Shown: one piece after another, positions 51,136 through 60,139 of the stretch
Position numbering within the stretch: the first letter of the stretch is position 1
Layout of the letters: each line of letters opens with the position of its first letter
DNA from: Oleiagrimonas sp036379395
GTDB taxonomy: Bacteria; Pseudomonadota; Gammaproteobacteria; Xanthomonadales; Rhodanobacteraceae
Length of the DNA stretch: 63,020 nt
NCBI GenBank assembly: GCA_036379395.1
Contig: DASVGR010000137.1
Span: forward strand, 1-63,020
Direction: 5' to 3'
Notes under the pieces: generated by a model
Databases searched by the model: none
The model's input: only the letters and a program-made list of their open reading frames with translations
Told to the model about the DNA's origin: nothing
Position numbers and translations under genes: made by a program

Positions 51136-52761
51136 ATGCACGGGGGCAGCCTGGAACAACGCGGTGCAAGGCGGCTGGATGATCGGGCACGTCGAGGTGA
51201 CGCATCGCCCCGTGGAAGGCGTCATTGCGCAGCCTTGCTGGCGGTGTGTGTCTGGCTTTGCCTGGCCGGATCGGCATTGGCGGCGACGCCGGCTCCCACG
51301 GTGACGGTGGCCTCGGGCACGCTTGCCGGTCTGGCCGACGGCCACGGTGGCGCCTTGTTTTTGGGCGTGCCCTATGCCGCCGCGCCGATCGGCAAGTGGC
51401 GCTGGCGCGCACCGCGCAAACCGCAGCCGTGGCAAGGCATTCGTCAGGCCGTGCACGAGCCGCCGGCCTGCCTGCAGAACAATTATCAATGGAACCGGCA
51501 CGCGGCACGGCATGACAGCGAGGACTGCCTTTATCTGGACGTCCATACGCCCAAACTGCATCCGTCGCATTTGCTGCCGGTGATGGTGTGGATCCACGGC
51601 GGTTCCAACCGGGCCGGTGCCGCCGCGGGCACCGTGTACACGGATCTTGTGCGGCGCGGCATCGTGGTGGTAGCCATCCAGTACCGCCTCGGCGTGCTGG
51701 GCTTTCTGTCCACGCCAGCGCTGTCGGCGCAGCAGGGCGGGCATTCGGGCAATTACGGCTTGATGGACCAGTTGCGCGCATTGCAATGGGTGCGGCACAA
51801 CATTGCCCGTTTTGGCGGTGATCCGGGCCAGGTCACCATCGCCGGCCAGTCGGCCGGTGCCATGGATGTGGGCTTGTTGACCGTGTTCGACAGTTCCAGA
51901 CATCTTTTCGTGCGAGCCTGGGCCACCGGCGGCGTGCCGATGTTCGGCGAGCCGGTGCGCAGCCTGCAAGCCAACGAGGCATTGGGGCTGCAACTGGAAT
52001 CGATCCTGGGCGTGAAGGATGATCCGGCGGTTTTGCGCAAGCTGCCGGCAAGCCGTCTGCTCAAGGCGGCATTGAAGCTGCACACGCCGGTGCTGGCAGC
52101 CAACAGCTACACTTGGTTGCAGGCAGTGGTGGATGGCCGGGTCATTCCGGAATCGCCGGCGCGCGCGCTGGCGCGGGGCGTTGCCGGTGCCGTGCCGTAT
52201 GTCGTGTCGACCAACCGCATCGAGCTGCCGCTGGCCGGTGGCAATGCCTGGATCAAGCGCAGCCTGCAACAGGTGTTCGGCGCGCAGGCGTCGGCGGCGG
52301 AGCATTTTTACGGATTGGGCGGCAAGGGTGGCGCCGTCGATGCGCGTGACGCCAGCTACGGCAATCTGCTGCAACGCATGGGGACGGACATCCGTTTTCG
52401 TTGCCCGGCCGACAGGGTGACTGACCAGTATGCCGAACATGGTGGACGGACATGGCGTGCGCAGATGTCGGTGACCAGTGATCACGGTCCGTCCCATCAC
52501 AGTGCCGAGCTGGGGTTTCTGTTCAACAATCTGCCGCTGGACACGGCGCATCCAGGCGTGTCCTTGCAGGACTATTTCGCCCGCTTCATCAAGACCGGCA
52601 ACCCCAATGGACCGGGCATGGCGGTCTGGCCGCGTGTTCGCCCGGGGCAAGGCCAGTACGTGGATTTCACGTATCGCGGCGTGTCGGCAGGGCAGCATCT
52701 GGGCGGCGCCATTTGTCGCTTGCAGAACGGAACAGGATCGCGTTTTTCAAGTCTGGAATAG
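51136..52761 (+). CDS. Carboxylesterase type B, exported
   Basis: This is a 541-residue enzyme with an arginine-rich N-terminus and signal CAALLAVCVWLCLAGSALA. It has FLGVPYAAAPIGKWRWRAP, EDCLYLDVHTP, oxyanion hole WIHGGSN, nucleophile GQSAGA (Q replaces the usual E at this position) and histidine SHHSAELGF. GAGGGC precedes ATG 51136. The acid in VSTNRIELP is likely but shifted. It is related to the esterase at 12945 but clearly diverged. It converges on the second LacI regulator, and its promoter carries a LacI-like box. A role in hemicellulose deacylation is inferred. Confidence 0.87.
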   Translation: MHGGSLEQRGARRLDDRARRGDASPRGRRHCAALLAVCVWLCLAGSALAATPAPTVTVASGTLAGLADGHGGALFLGVPYAAAPIGKWRWRAPRKPQPWQGIRQAVHEPPACLQNNYQWNRHAARHDSEDCLYLDVHTPKLHPSHLLPVMVWIHGGSNRAGAAAGTVYTDLVRRGIVVVAIQYRLGVLGFLSTPALSAQQGGHSGNYGLMDQLRALQWVRHNIARFGGDPGQVTIAGQSAGAMDVGLLTVFDSSRHLFVRAWATGGVPMFGEPVRSLQANEALGLQLESILGVKDDPAVLRKLPASRLLKAALKLHTPVLAANSYTWLQAVVDGRVIPESPARALARGVAGAVPYVVSTNRIELPLAGGNAWIKRSLQQVFGAQASAAEHFYGLGGKGGAVDARDASYGNLLQRMGTDIRFRCPADRVTDQYAEHGGRTWRAQMSVTSDHGPSHHSAELGFLFNNLPLDTAHPGVSLQDYFARFIKTGNPNGPGMAVWPRVRPGQGQYVDFTYRGVSAGQHLGGAICRLQNGTGSRFSSLE

Positions 52762-52833
52762 GCGCTGGCTTGCCGGCAGTGCGGGACGTGCGGCACGGGT
52801 TCTTCGCGAGGCTCGTCGCGCGCGGGCGCGCTC

Positions 52834-53877
52834 CTACGATGGCGATGCGGTGGACTGGCGTTTGACCAGCGTGTACTTCATCACTTCGTGATGCACGGGG
52901 GCGGATTTGCCTTCGCGATGATGGCGAATCTGGTCCAGCAGCAGCTGCACGGCGGTGCGTCCCATCGCGGTCACCGGCTGATGGATGGTGGTCAGCGCGG
53001 GCCAGATGGTGATGGCCACCGGGGTGTCGTCGAACCCGGTGATGGTGATGTCCTCGGGCACGCGCAATTGCATGCCGTGGGCCACGGCAATGGCGGCCGC
53101 GGCCATGTCGTCGTTGCTGCAGAAAATGGCCGTGGGACGGTTTTTGCGGGTCAGCAGGCGGGTGGCGGCGGTCAGCCCGGAGCGATAGGTGAACAGGCCG
53201 TCGGCAAGGTTGTCGTCGGGCACGTCGAGGCCGGCCTTGTGCATGGTGTCGATGAATGCCTGGGTGCGCAGCCGGCTGGAGGTGTGCTTGGGGTCGCCCT
53301 TGATGATGGCAATCTGCCGATGGCCCTGCTTGAGCAGATACCTTGTCATGGCGCAGGCGCCCTTGTAGTCGTCAATGCGCACGGACGTCACGTCATTGAT
53401 GGGGGCGCCGGATGCCACGGTGACCACGCAAATGCCTTCGGCTTTGAGGTCGTCAATGGCCTGGCGTGAATCGCACAGGGGTGGTGGCAGGATGACACCG
53501 TCCACGCCGGCTTCAAGCAGGCGTTTCATGGCGGCACGCTGGTTGCGCGCGTTGTTGCATCTTTCCACGACAACTTGCGAATTGCTCAGGCTGCCTTCTT
53601 CCAGCACGCCGATCATCAGCTGGTTGAGATAGGCGGCGCTGGGGTTGTTGTACAGCACGCCGATGCGGGCAAGGCTGGAACTGCGCAACATGCGCCCGGC
53701 CAGATTGGGGCGGTAGTTGAGCGCCTTGGCCGCGGCCAGCACGCGCTCGCGCATGGCCTCGCCGACGTGGGGGTTGTGGTTGATGACGCGCGAGGCGGTC
53801 ATCGGCGATACGCCGGCCTTTTGGGCAACGTCGAGAATGGTGACGGTATGGGAATCGCGTCGTTGGCGCTTGGGCAT
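52834..53877 (-). CDS. LacI-family transcriptional regulator
   Basis: This is a 347-residue repressor with DNA-binding domain VTILDVAQKAGVSPMTASRVINHNPHVGEAMRERVLAAAKALNYRPN and sensor sequences DGVILPPPLCD, HRQIAIIKGD, PTAIFCSNDDMAAAAI and ITGFDDTPVAITIWPALTTIHQP. The start is MPKRQRRDSHT (53877), since the frame upstream is not part of the family. It is convergent with the carboxylesterase gene and divergent from nirB. Its likely targets are the esterase promoter and its own promoter (box at 53951), but this is untested. Confidence 0.92.
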   Translation of the reverse strand: MPKRQRRDSHTVTILDVAQKAGVSPMTASRVINHNPHVGEAMRERVLAAAKALNYRPNLAGRMLRSSSLARIGVLYNNPSAAYLNQLMIGVLEEGSLSNSQVVVERCNNARNQRAAMKRLLEAGVDGVILPPPLCDSRQAIDDLKAEGICVVTVASGAPINDVTSVRIDDYKGACAMTRYLLKQGHRQIAIIKGDPKHTSSRLRTQAFIDTMHKAGLDVPDDNLADGLFTYRSGLTAATRLLTRKNRPTAIFCSNDDMAAAAIAVAHGMQLRVPEDITITGFDDTPVAITIWPALTTIHQPVTAMGRTAVQLLLDQIRHHREGKSAPVHHEVMKYTLVKRQSTASPS

Positions 53878-53950
53878 GGCGGTATGGAGCGATGGCTGCT
53901 TGGCGGAATGGGCCGCCGGAATGCCGGGCGGCAATGGAAACGCTCCCCAA

Positions 53951-53964
53951 TGTTAGCGGTTGCC
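53951..53964. promoter_or_regulatory. Candidate autoregulatory operator of LacI gene
   Basis: TGTTAGCGGTTGCC lies 74 bp upstream of the LacI start codon. Half-sites GTTAGC and GTTGCC resemble those of the other LacI-like boxes but the spacing differs by one base, so it is a weak call. Confidence 0.3.
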
Positions 53965-54288
53965 GGCGTCGTGTGTGTGCCCAACCTGCTGCCAGATCAA
54001 TCCGTTGCCCGGTGGCTTGGTGCTGGTTCAGGAAATGGGCGGGTCGGCATGGCCGCGAAAGGGTCATGCGGATGAGGGCCGATATGTGTCTGGGCACGTG
54101 TCACGAGGCGGATGTCGGGTTGGCAGACGATTGCACCAACATGGTTACACGGAAATTCACCGCTTCAAGTTATGAGCATGAATGGTGCGACTACGGCAGT
54201 AGTGATGCATTCTTTTGCGTGCAAAATATCCTTATTATTTACTATAAATATTTGTTTTAAATGGGATATATTCGTAGATGATGCTTTT

Positions 54289-54304
54289 TGGCACACCGCT
54301 TGCT
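54289..54304 (+). promoter_or_regulatory. Sigma-54 (RpoN) promoter of nirBD
   Basis: TGGCAC-ACCGC-TTGCT matches the -24/-12 consensus TGGCAC-N5-TTGCW exactly, 88 bp before the nirB start. The 514-bp intergenic region (53878-54391) is locally AT-rich, and upstream at about 54206-54225 TGCATTCTTTTGCGTGCA loosely resembles an NtrC-type site. This fits nitrogen-limited expression. Confidence 0.65.
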
Positions 54305-54391
54305 TCATGAACGATGTGGTTTGAAATGATTGCCACTTGATGGTGCGTACATCGTCTCGAACCATCAGTCCGTTCATCGAGGAGCATCGGA

Positions 54392-56962
54392 ATGACAATG
54401 AAGCTGGTAGTCGTGGGCAACGGCATGGTCGGGCACAAGCTGCTTGAGGAGCTGGTGAACCTGCAGCCGCCAGGTCTGGAGGTGACCGTGCTGGGCGAGG
54501 AAGCGCGGCCGGCCTATGACCGCGTGCATCTGTCGGAATTCTTCACCGGCAAAAGTGCCGACGAGCTGTCGCTGGTGGCACCGGGATTTTTTGAAAACGC
54601 CGGCATCCAGTTGCGCCTGGCCACGCGTGCCGTGGCCATCGATCGGGTGAAAAAGCGCGTGACGACCAGCGCCGGTGACGTGCTGGCCTATGACAAGCTG
54701 GTCATGGCCACGGGATCGGTGCCGTTCGTGCCCCCCATTGCCGGCCGCGATCGACCGGGTTGTCTGGTGTATCGCACGCTGGACGACCTGGAGCTGATGA
54801 CGCAATGGAGCCAAAGCTCCCGGCACGGCGTGGTCGTGGGCGGCGGCCTGCTGGGTCTTGAGTGCGCCAAGGCGTTGCGCGACCTTGGCCTGGAAACGCA
54901 TGTGGTGGAGTTTGCTCCACGGCTGATGGCGGTGCAGGTCGACGACCTGGGCGGGCAGATGTTGCGCCAGTCGATCGAGGATCTCGGGCTGGTCGTGCAC
55001 ACCGGCAAGAACACGCAGGGCATCATCGACGGCGACGAGCGGCGTCATCGCATGGTATTTGCCGACGGCAGCCATCTGGAAACCGACATGATCGTGTTTT
55101 CCGCCGGCATCCGCCCGCGTGACGAACTGGCGCGCGGCAGCGAGCTGGGTGTGGGCAAGCGCGGCGGCATCATGGTCGACAACTTCTGCCGCACGCGCGA
55201 CCGCGACGTCTACGCCATCGGCGAGTGCGCGCAGTGGGGCGGCAAGACCTTCGGGCTGGTGGCGCCGGGCTACGACATGGCGCGCGTGGTGGCCAACCAC
55301 ATCAACGCCCTTGTCACCCGCAAGCGGCCGGCCACGTTGCCCGAGTTCGGCGGCGCGGACATGTCGACCAAGCTCAAGCTGATGGGTGTGGACGTGGCCA
55401 GCCTGGGCGACGCGCATGGCACCACGCCCAGCAGCCGCAGCTACCAGTTCAGCGACGGTCGGCGCCAGATCTACAAGAAGCTGGTGGTGTCCGCAGACGG
55501 CAAGCGCCTGCTTGGCGGCGTGCTGGTGGGCGATGCCGCCGACTACGGCACGCTGCTGCAGATGATGCTCAACGGCATCGAGCTGCCGGCCGCGCCCGAA
55601 TCGCTGATCCTGCCGGTCGTCGACGGCAAGGCCTCACCGGTCTTGAGCGTGGATGCCTTGCCGGACTCGGCGCAGGTTTGCTCGTGCAACAACGTCAGCA
55701 AGGGACAAATCTGCGCCGCCGTGGGCGAAGGTGCCACCAGCATCGACGCGATCAAGCAGGCGACCCGGGCGGGCACGACTTGCGGTGCCTGCGTGCCGCT
55801 GGTCACGCGGATCATGCAGGCGGAAATGAAGCGGCAGGGCCTGGCGGTCGACAACCACCTGTGCGAGCACTTTGCCTATTCACGCCAGGAGCTGTACCAC
55901 CTGGTGCGCGTGCATGGCATCAAGCGCTTCGACGACTTGCTGGCGCGTCACGGCCGGGGGCTGGGTTGCGACATCTGCAAGCCGGTGGTGGCCAGCATTC
56001 TGGCCTCGTGCTGGAACGAATTCGTGCTGCGCGAGGAACACGCTTCGCTGCAGGATTCCAACGATTATTTTCTGGGCAACATCCAGAAGGACGGCACGTA
56101 TTCAGTGGTGCCGCGCATGCCCGGTGGCGAGGTGACGCCCGAAAAGCTGATCGCCGTTGGCGAGGTGGCGCGCAAGTACGGCTTGTACACCAAACTGACC
56201 GGCGGGCAGCGCGTGGACATGTTCGGTGCGCGGCTGGAGCAGTTGCCGCTGATCTGGGAAGAACTGATCGCGGCCGGGTTCGAGTCCGGCCAGGCCTACG
56301 GCAAGTCGGTGCGCACAGTGAAGTCGTGTGTCGGCTCGGCCTGGTGCCGCTACGGCGTGCGCGATGCGGTGGGCACGGCCATTGATCTGGAAAACCGCTA
56401 CAAGGGATTGCGCTCGCCGCACAAGCTGAAGTTTGCCGTGTCCGGCTGCGCGCGCGAATGCGCCGAGGCGCAAAGCAAGGACGTGGGTGTGATCGCCACC
56501 GAGAAGGGCTGGAACCTGTACGTGTGCGGCAATGGCGGCATGAAGCCGCGGCATGCCGAGATGCTGGCCAGCGATCTCGATCGCGACACCTTGATCCGCT
56601 GCATCGACCGCTTCCTGATGTTCTACATCCGCACCGCCGACCGCCTGCAACGCACCAGCGTGTGGCGTGAAAACCTCGAAGGCGGCATGGACTATCTGCG
56701 CGATGTGGTCATCAACGACAGCCTGGGCATCGCCGACGAGCTGGAGGCGGAAATGAAGATCGTCATCGACAACTACCAGTGCGAGTGGAAGAAGGCGCTC
56801 GGTGATCCCAAGGTGCGCCGGCGCTTTCGCCACTACGTCAACTCCGACGCGGCCGACGACCAGGTGGCTTTCGTGGCCGAGTGCGGGCAGATCCGCCCGG
56901 CCACCGCGGACGAAAAGCGTCAACCGTCGGCGCTTGCCGTCGCGGACACGGCAGCGGAGTGA
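54392..56962 (+). CDS. nirB: Nitrite reductase (NADH) large subunit
   Basis: This 856-residue protein has the standard order. It begins with an FAD/NAD-binding oxidoreductase part (VVVGNGMVGHKLLEEL, VVVGGGLLGLECAKAL, DRDVYAIGECAQWGG). Next comes a BFD-like [2Fe-2S] domain with CSCNNV and CGAC, then the sulfite/nitrite reductase half with C-x5-C in SCVGSAWCRYG and C-x3-C in SGCARECAEA, which hold the siroheme and [4Fe-4S] cluster. It reduces nitrite to ammonium in the cytoplasm using NADH. GAGGAG precedes the ATG. The gene is followed 25 bp later by nirD and lies behind a sigma-54 promoter, so it is probably assimilatory. Confidence 0.96.
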   Translation: MTMKLVVVGNGMVGHKLLEELVNLQPPGLEVTVLGEEARPAYDRVHLSEFFTGKSADELSLVAPGFFENAGIQLRLATRAVAIDRVKKRVTTSAGDVLAYDKLVMATGSVPFVPPIAGRDRPGCLVYRTLDDLELMTQWSQSSRHGVVVGGGLLGLECAKALRDLGLETHVVEFAPRLMAVQVDDLGGQMLRQSIEDLGLVVHTGKNTQGIIDGDERRHRMVFADGSHLETDMIVFSAGIRPRDELARGSELGVGKRGGIMVDNFCRTRDRDVYAIGECAQWGGKTFGLVAPGYDMARVVANHINALVTRKRPATLPEFGGADMSTKLKLMGVDVASLGDAHGTTPSSRSYQFSDGRRQIYKKLVVSADGKRLLGGVLVGDAADYGTLLQMMLNGIELPAAPESLILPVVDGKASPVLSVDALPDSAQVCSCNNVSKGQICAAVGEGATSIDAIKQATRAGTTCGACVPLVTRIMQAEMKRQGLAVDNHLCEHFAYSRQELYHLVRVHGIKRFDDLLARHGRGLGCDICKPVVASILASCWNEFVLREEHASLQDSNDYFLGNIQKDGTYSVVPRMPGGEVTPEKLIAVGEVARKYGLYTKLTGGQRVDMFGARLEQLPLIWEELIAAGFESGQAYGKSVRTVKSCVGSAWCRYGVRDAVGTAIDLENRYKGLRSPHKLKFAVSGCARECAEAQSKDVGVIATEKGWNLYVCGNGGMKPRHAEMLASDLDRDTLIRCIDRFLMFYIRTADRLQRTSVWRENLEGGMDYLRDVVINDSLGIADELEAEMKIVIDNYQCEWKKALGDPKVRRRFRHYVNSDAADDQVAFVAECGQIRPATADEKRQPSALAVADTAAE

Positions 56963-56987
56963 ACGCATGACCAACCAGGAGGCGACC

Positions 56988-57320
56988 ATGAACGAGTGGA
57001 CTTACGTGTGCCGGATCAACGACATCGTGCCCGATACCGGCGTGTGCGCGAAGGTGGGCGACGAACAGGTCGCCGTGTTTCGCGTTGCCGGCGATGCCTT
57101 GCATGCGATCGGCAACATCGACCCGGATTCCGGGGCGGCCGTGCTGGCGCGCGGTCTGGTCGGCAGCATTGGCGAGCGTGTCGTGGTGGCGTCGCCCATT
57201 CACAAGCAGCACTACGACTTGCGCACCGGCGAATGTCTGGAGATGCCGCAGTATGCGGTGCCCGCGTGGCAGGTCCGGCGCGATGGCGATGCCGTGCTGG
57301 TTCACCGCGAGGCGCGGTGA
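56988..57320 (+). CDS. nirD: Nitrite reductase small subunit
   Basis: This is a 110-residue Rieske-fold protein. Cluster ligands of true Rieske proteins are absent, as in assimilatory NirD (no CxH pairs; SPIHKQHYDLRTGECLEMP instead). The start at 56988 is chosen because AGGAGG precedes it, while the ATG at 56967 lacks a site. It forms the NADH nitrite reductase with NirB in one transcript. No nitrate reductase or transporter gene follows here, unlike many nirBD-nasA loci. Confidence 0.93.
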   Translation: MNEWTYVCRINDIVPDTGVCAKVGDEQVAVFRVAGDALHAIGNIDPDSGAAVLARGLVGSIGERVVVASPIHKQHYDLRTGECLEMPQYAVPAWQVRRDGDAVLVHREAR

Positions 57321-57350
57321 GCCAGCACGTGACGTCGTGACTGAATGGGT

Positions 57351-57371
57351 GGCCGCGCATGGCGCGCGGCC
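57351..57371. terminator. Hairpin between nirD and SDR
   Basis: GGCCGCGC (57351-57358) pairs with GCGCGGCC (57364-57371) between convergent genes. No T-run. Confidence 0.55.
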
Positions 57372-57382
57372 GAACCGAGCGC

Positions 57383-58129
57383 TCAGGCAGCCAGGGCCAC
57401 GGCGTCGGCGCCGGCCGGTATCCGCATCGGCGATGACGCGTCGGTGACGGCGCGCCATGTGGCTTCGGCCACGTCTTGGACGTACGTGATCGGGCTTGAG
57501 GTGTCGCCCAGTTCGGCCATGAATTGCCGTGCGAGGTCGACATAGGCCTCGTGGTCAAGCCCTTGTCCCCGCGCGCCAGCTTGCGCATTGTCGCCAAAGC
57601 GCGTTTCGGGCGAACGGCCCGGAAGCACCAGGTGCGCGCGGATGCCATGCGGGGCCAGTTCCAGCGCCATCGATTCGGTGAACGCGTTGACCGCCGCCTT
57701 GCTGGCCGTGTACAGCGAAACCAGCGGCAGCGGTTTCAAGGTCACGGTCGAGGTGACGTTGACGATGACGCCTTCGCGACGCTGGCGAAATTGCGGCAGC
57801 ACGGCCTGCGTCACCGCCATGGTGCCGATCGTGTTGGTCTCGAACAATTCGCGCGCCAGGGTCGGTGTCGTCAGCTCGAAAGGTGCCGCGGCGCCGATGC
57901 CGGCGTTGTTGACCAGCGCGTCAATCGGCCCGGCCGCGTCCACGGCCTTGCGGATGCTGTCGGAATCGGTCACGTCCAGCGGCAGGATGCGCAGGTTTTC
58001 GGAAGCGGGCAGGAGGTCTGCGCGTGGCGTGCGCATGGTGGCGATGACCCGCCAGTGGCGATCAAGAAAATGGCGGGCGATTTCCAGGCCGAAGCCGGAC
58101 GAACAGCCGGTGATCAGGATGGTTTTCAT
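57383..58129 (-). CDS. Short-chain dehydrogenase/reductase
   Basis: This is a 248-residue classical SDR. The cofactor motif GCSSGFG (residues 8-14), NNAG, catalytic S in NVTSTVT and YTASK are all present. The arginine-rich MRTPRAD after the second strand suggests NADPH. It is transcribed away from an AraC-type regulator with a 102-bp shared promoter, a common arrangement for a regulated reductase. The substrate is unknown. Confidence 0.92.
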   Translation of the reverse strand: MKTILITGCSSGFGLEIARHFLDRHWRVIATMRTPRADLLPASENLRILPLDVTDSDSIRKAVDAAGPIDALVNNAGIGAAAPFELTTPTLARELFETNTIGTMAVTQAVLPQFRQRREGVIVNVTSTVTLKPLPLVSLYTASKAAVNAFTESMALELAPHGIRAHLVLPGRSPETRFGDNAQAGARGQGLDHEAYVDLARQFMAELGDTSSPITYVQDVAEATWRAVTDASSPMRIPAGADAVALAA

Positions 58130-58191
58130 GGGAGCTTCCCGGTTTGGTGTGATGTGGTGCCGTCACCATAAAGGCCGGAATCCATACCATC

Positions 58192-58197
58192 TATAAT
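58192..58197 (+). promoter_or_regulatory. -10 element of the AraC gene
   Basis: TATAAT lies 35 bp before the start codon of the AraC-family gene. A -35 element at the expected distance is poor (TAAAGG), as for activator-dependent promoters. Confidence 0.4.
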
Positions 58198-58231
58198 CCA
58201 CAGTCTGCATTTTGTTTGAAAGAGTCCGGAC

Positions 58232-59128
58232 ATGATCGATCCGCTTGCCGAGGTGGTCACGCTGCTGCAGCCCAGTGCCCGGTTTTCCAAGCTGGTTGTC
58301 GGCGCCGGCGCCTGGCGCATCACGCGTTCGGACGAAGGGCAACCGTACTATTGCGTGATGCTCGACGGCGGTTGCCGCATCGCGGTTGGAGAACACGATG
58401 TGATCGAGCTGCAACCGGGCGACTTCGCCATGATTCCGGCGGCCCACGACTATGTGGTGAGCAGCCGCGAGCCGCCGCCCGAAGGGACTGAAACACCGCC
58501 GGTCATGCTCGGTGAGGGGCGGTTTCGTGTCGGGTCCGAAAGCGGTCCGGTCGACGTGTGCATGTTGATCGGGCACTGCCGTTTTGCCGCGCCGGATGCC
58601 AACCTGCTGGTGTCGCTGTTGCCGCGGCTGGTGCATGTGCGCAACGGGCACCGCCTGGCCGCGCTGATGAAGCTGGTGAACGAGGAGTCGCGCGCGCGAC
58701 GGCCGGCGCGGGACGTCGTGCTTTCACGCTTGCTGGAAGTGCTGTTCATCGAGGCGTTGCGTGCCACGGCGGAGACCGCGGCGTCGCCGGGCCTGGTGCG
58801 GGGGCTTGCCGACGCACGCGTTGCCGACGCCCTTCGTGCCATGCACGAACGCCCGTCGCATGCCTGGACGGTGGCGGAGTTGGCGGACGTGGCGGCGCTG
58901 TCGCGCTCGGCTTTTTTCGAGCGCTTCGGGAAGACGGTCGGCGTGGCGCCGATGGCTTATCTGCTGGCGTGGCGCATGGGGCTGGCCAAGCAATGGCTGC
59001 GACAGGGGCAGCGACGCATCGCCGAGATCGCCGAACGCGTCGGTTATCGCTCGGCCAGCGCCTTCAGCGTGGCCTTCACGCGTTGCGTCGGCCAGTCGCC
59101 GGGGCAGTATGCGCGGGGTGATGGTTAG
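58232..59128 (+). CDS. AraC-family regulator with cupin sensor
   Basis: This is a 298-residue protein. An N-terminal cupin-like domain (QPYYCVMLDGGCRIAVGEHDVIELQPGDFAMIPAAHDY) is the sensor. The C-terminal AraC domain has WTVAELADVAALSRSAFFERFGKTVG and RIAEIAERVGYRSASAFSVAFTRCVGQSPGQY. It belongs to the cupin_6 AraC group that commonly regulates adjacent SDR or aldo-keto genes, as here with the divergent SDR. Confidence 0.93.
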   Translation: MIDPLAEVVTLLQPSARFSKLVVGAGAWRITRSDEGQPYYCVMLDGGCRIAVGEHDVIELQPGDFAMIPAAHDYVVSSREPPPEGTETPPVMLGEGRFRVGSESGPVDVCMLIGHCRFAAPDANLLVSLLPRLVHVRNGHRLAALMKLVNEESRARRPARDVVLSRLLEVLFIEALRATAETAASPGLVRGLADARVADALRAMHERPSHAWTVAELADVAALSRSAFFERFGKTVGVAPMAYLLAWRMGLAKQWLRQGQRRIAEIAERVGYRSASAFSVAFTRCVGQSPGQYARGDG

Positions 59129-59261
59129 AGCGTGGCAGTGCCGAACAGGCAAGATTTTTGTCGGCGCTGTCCGTCGATGTTTCCGCTTTGGTCAGATGTG
59201 CCGTGGTCCTTGGCGGTTGGCAAGCGCCCGGTATTCCTGCCTGCGGGAAACCGGTTTTCGG

Positions 59262-60035
59262 TCAACGTGAGAGGTAGAGGGCAATGTGCGCGGCTACTTC
59301 GTCCGGTGCCTCGAGCGGCAGCAAGTGACCGACCCGCGGCAATTCGTGGATTTCCGGGTTGGGCAGGTACGGGACAAGACGCTGCGCAAGAACAACGGGC
59401 GGGTCTACCGGGTCACGTTCCCCGGTCAACAGCAGCGTGGGTGCGTCGATGCGGGATGTCACTGGGCTGATATCTTCGTGCATGGCATACCCGGGCCAGG
59501 CAGCTTTGGCGTCGGGATGGCCAGCCAGGCTGTCGGCAACGGTTTGGTCGCGTATCGCATTTTTGAGCGGTGTTGCGGTCAGCACGTTGTCCAGGGTTGC
59601 TTCGATGCTTGCGCGGCTGTCGTAGGCGGTCTGCATGGCCCGGAGCTGGGATGCAGGCGGATTCATGGGCTGCGCGGGCGACGGCGCGACGAGCACGAGC
59701 GCCCGCAGCCAGCCGGGTTGCTGTCCGGCCAGATACTGGGCGATCTTGCCACCCATGGAGTGGCCGACCAGGACAACCCGATCCAGCTCCATGGCTTGGA
59801 TCATCTGCGCGATGGCTGCGGCCAGGTCGGCGATTCGATAACCGCCTCTGGAGGGACCGGATTGGCCCCAGCCGGGCAAGTCCGGGACGACGCATCGATG
59901 GTTGTCGCGCAGGGCGGCCACGACCTTGTCCCAGGTGCGCCCGGATCCGCCCCAGTAGTGGAGAAACACGAGAGTGGTTCCGCCGTGGCCGTGATCTGCG
60001 ACGTGCAGGTCGGCGATATCCGTCTTGATCTGCAT
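59262..60035 (-). CDS. Alpha/beta hydrolase
   Basis: This is a 257-residue cytoplasmic hydrolase. It has the oxyanion region LHYWGGSGRTW, nucleophile GHSMGG, acid LTGERDPVDP and histidine VGHLLPLEAPDEVA, the full catalytic triad of the esterase/haloperoxidase branch. The ATG at 60035 (MQIKTDI) is preferred over the upstream frame. It diverges from a LysR regulator with a 104-bp intergenic region carrying a perfect short inverted repeat. Confidence 0.9.
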   Translation of the reverse strand: MQIKTDIADLHVADHGHGGTTLVFLHYWGGSGRTWDKVVAALRDNHRCVVPDLPGWGQSGPSRGGYRIADLAAAIAQMIQAMELDRVVLVGHSMGGKIAQYLAGQQPGWLRALVLVAPSPAQPMNPPASQLRAMQTAYDSRASIEATLDNVLTATPLKNAIRDQTVADSLAGHPDAKAAWPGYAMHEDISPVTSRIDAPTLLLTGERDPVDPPVVLAQRLVPYLPNPEIHELPRVGHLLPLEAPDEVAAHIALYLSR

Positions 60036-60117
60036 GACTTGGGCTCCGAATGTTGGGGGGTGCACAGCCTATGCTGTATCTTCAAGTGATAGAATGGCAT
60101 TTGTTTTATATAGAGAA

Positions 60118-60132
60118 GATCGTAAAACGATC
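60118..60132. promoter_or_regulatory. Perfect inverted repeat before LysR gene
   Basis: GATCGT-AAA-ACGATC immediately upstream of the LysR start codon (8 bp). It is a candidate operator or a start-proximal hairpin. Confidence 0.4.
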
Positions 60133-60139
60133 GAATCAC

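Noticed and set aside
51010..52698. Long minus-strand N-terminal extension of the SGNH hydrolase frame
   Set aside because: The extension is antisense to the carboxylesterase gene and not related to SGNH proteins; the signal peptide begins at 51009.
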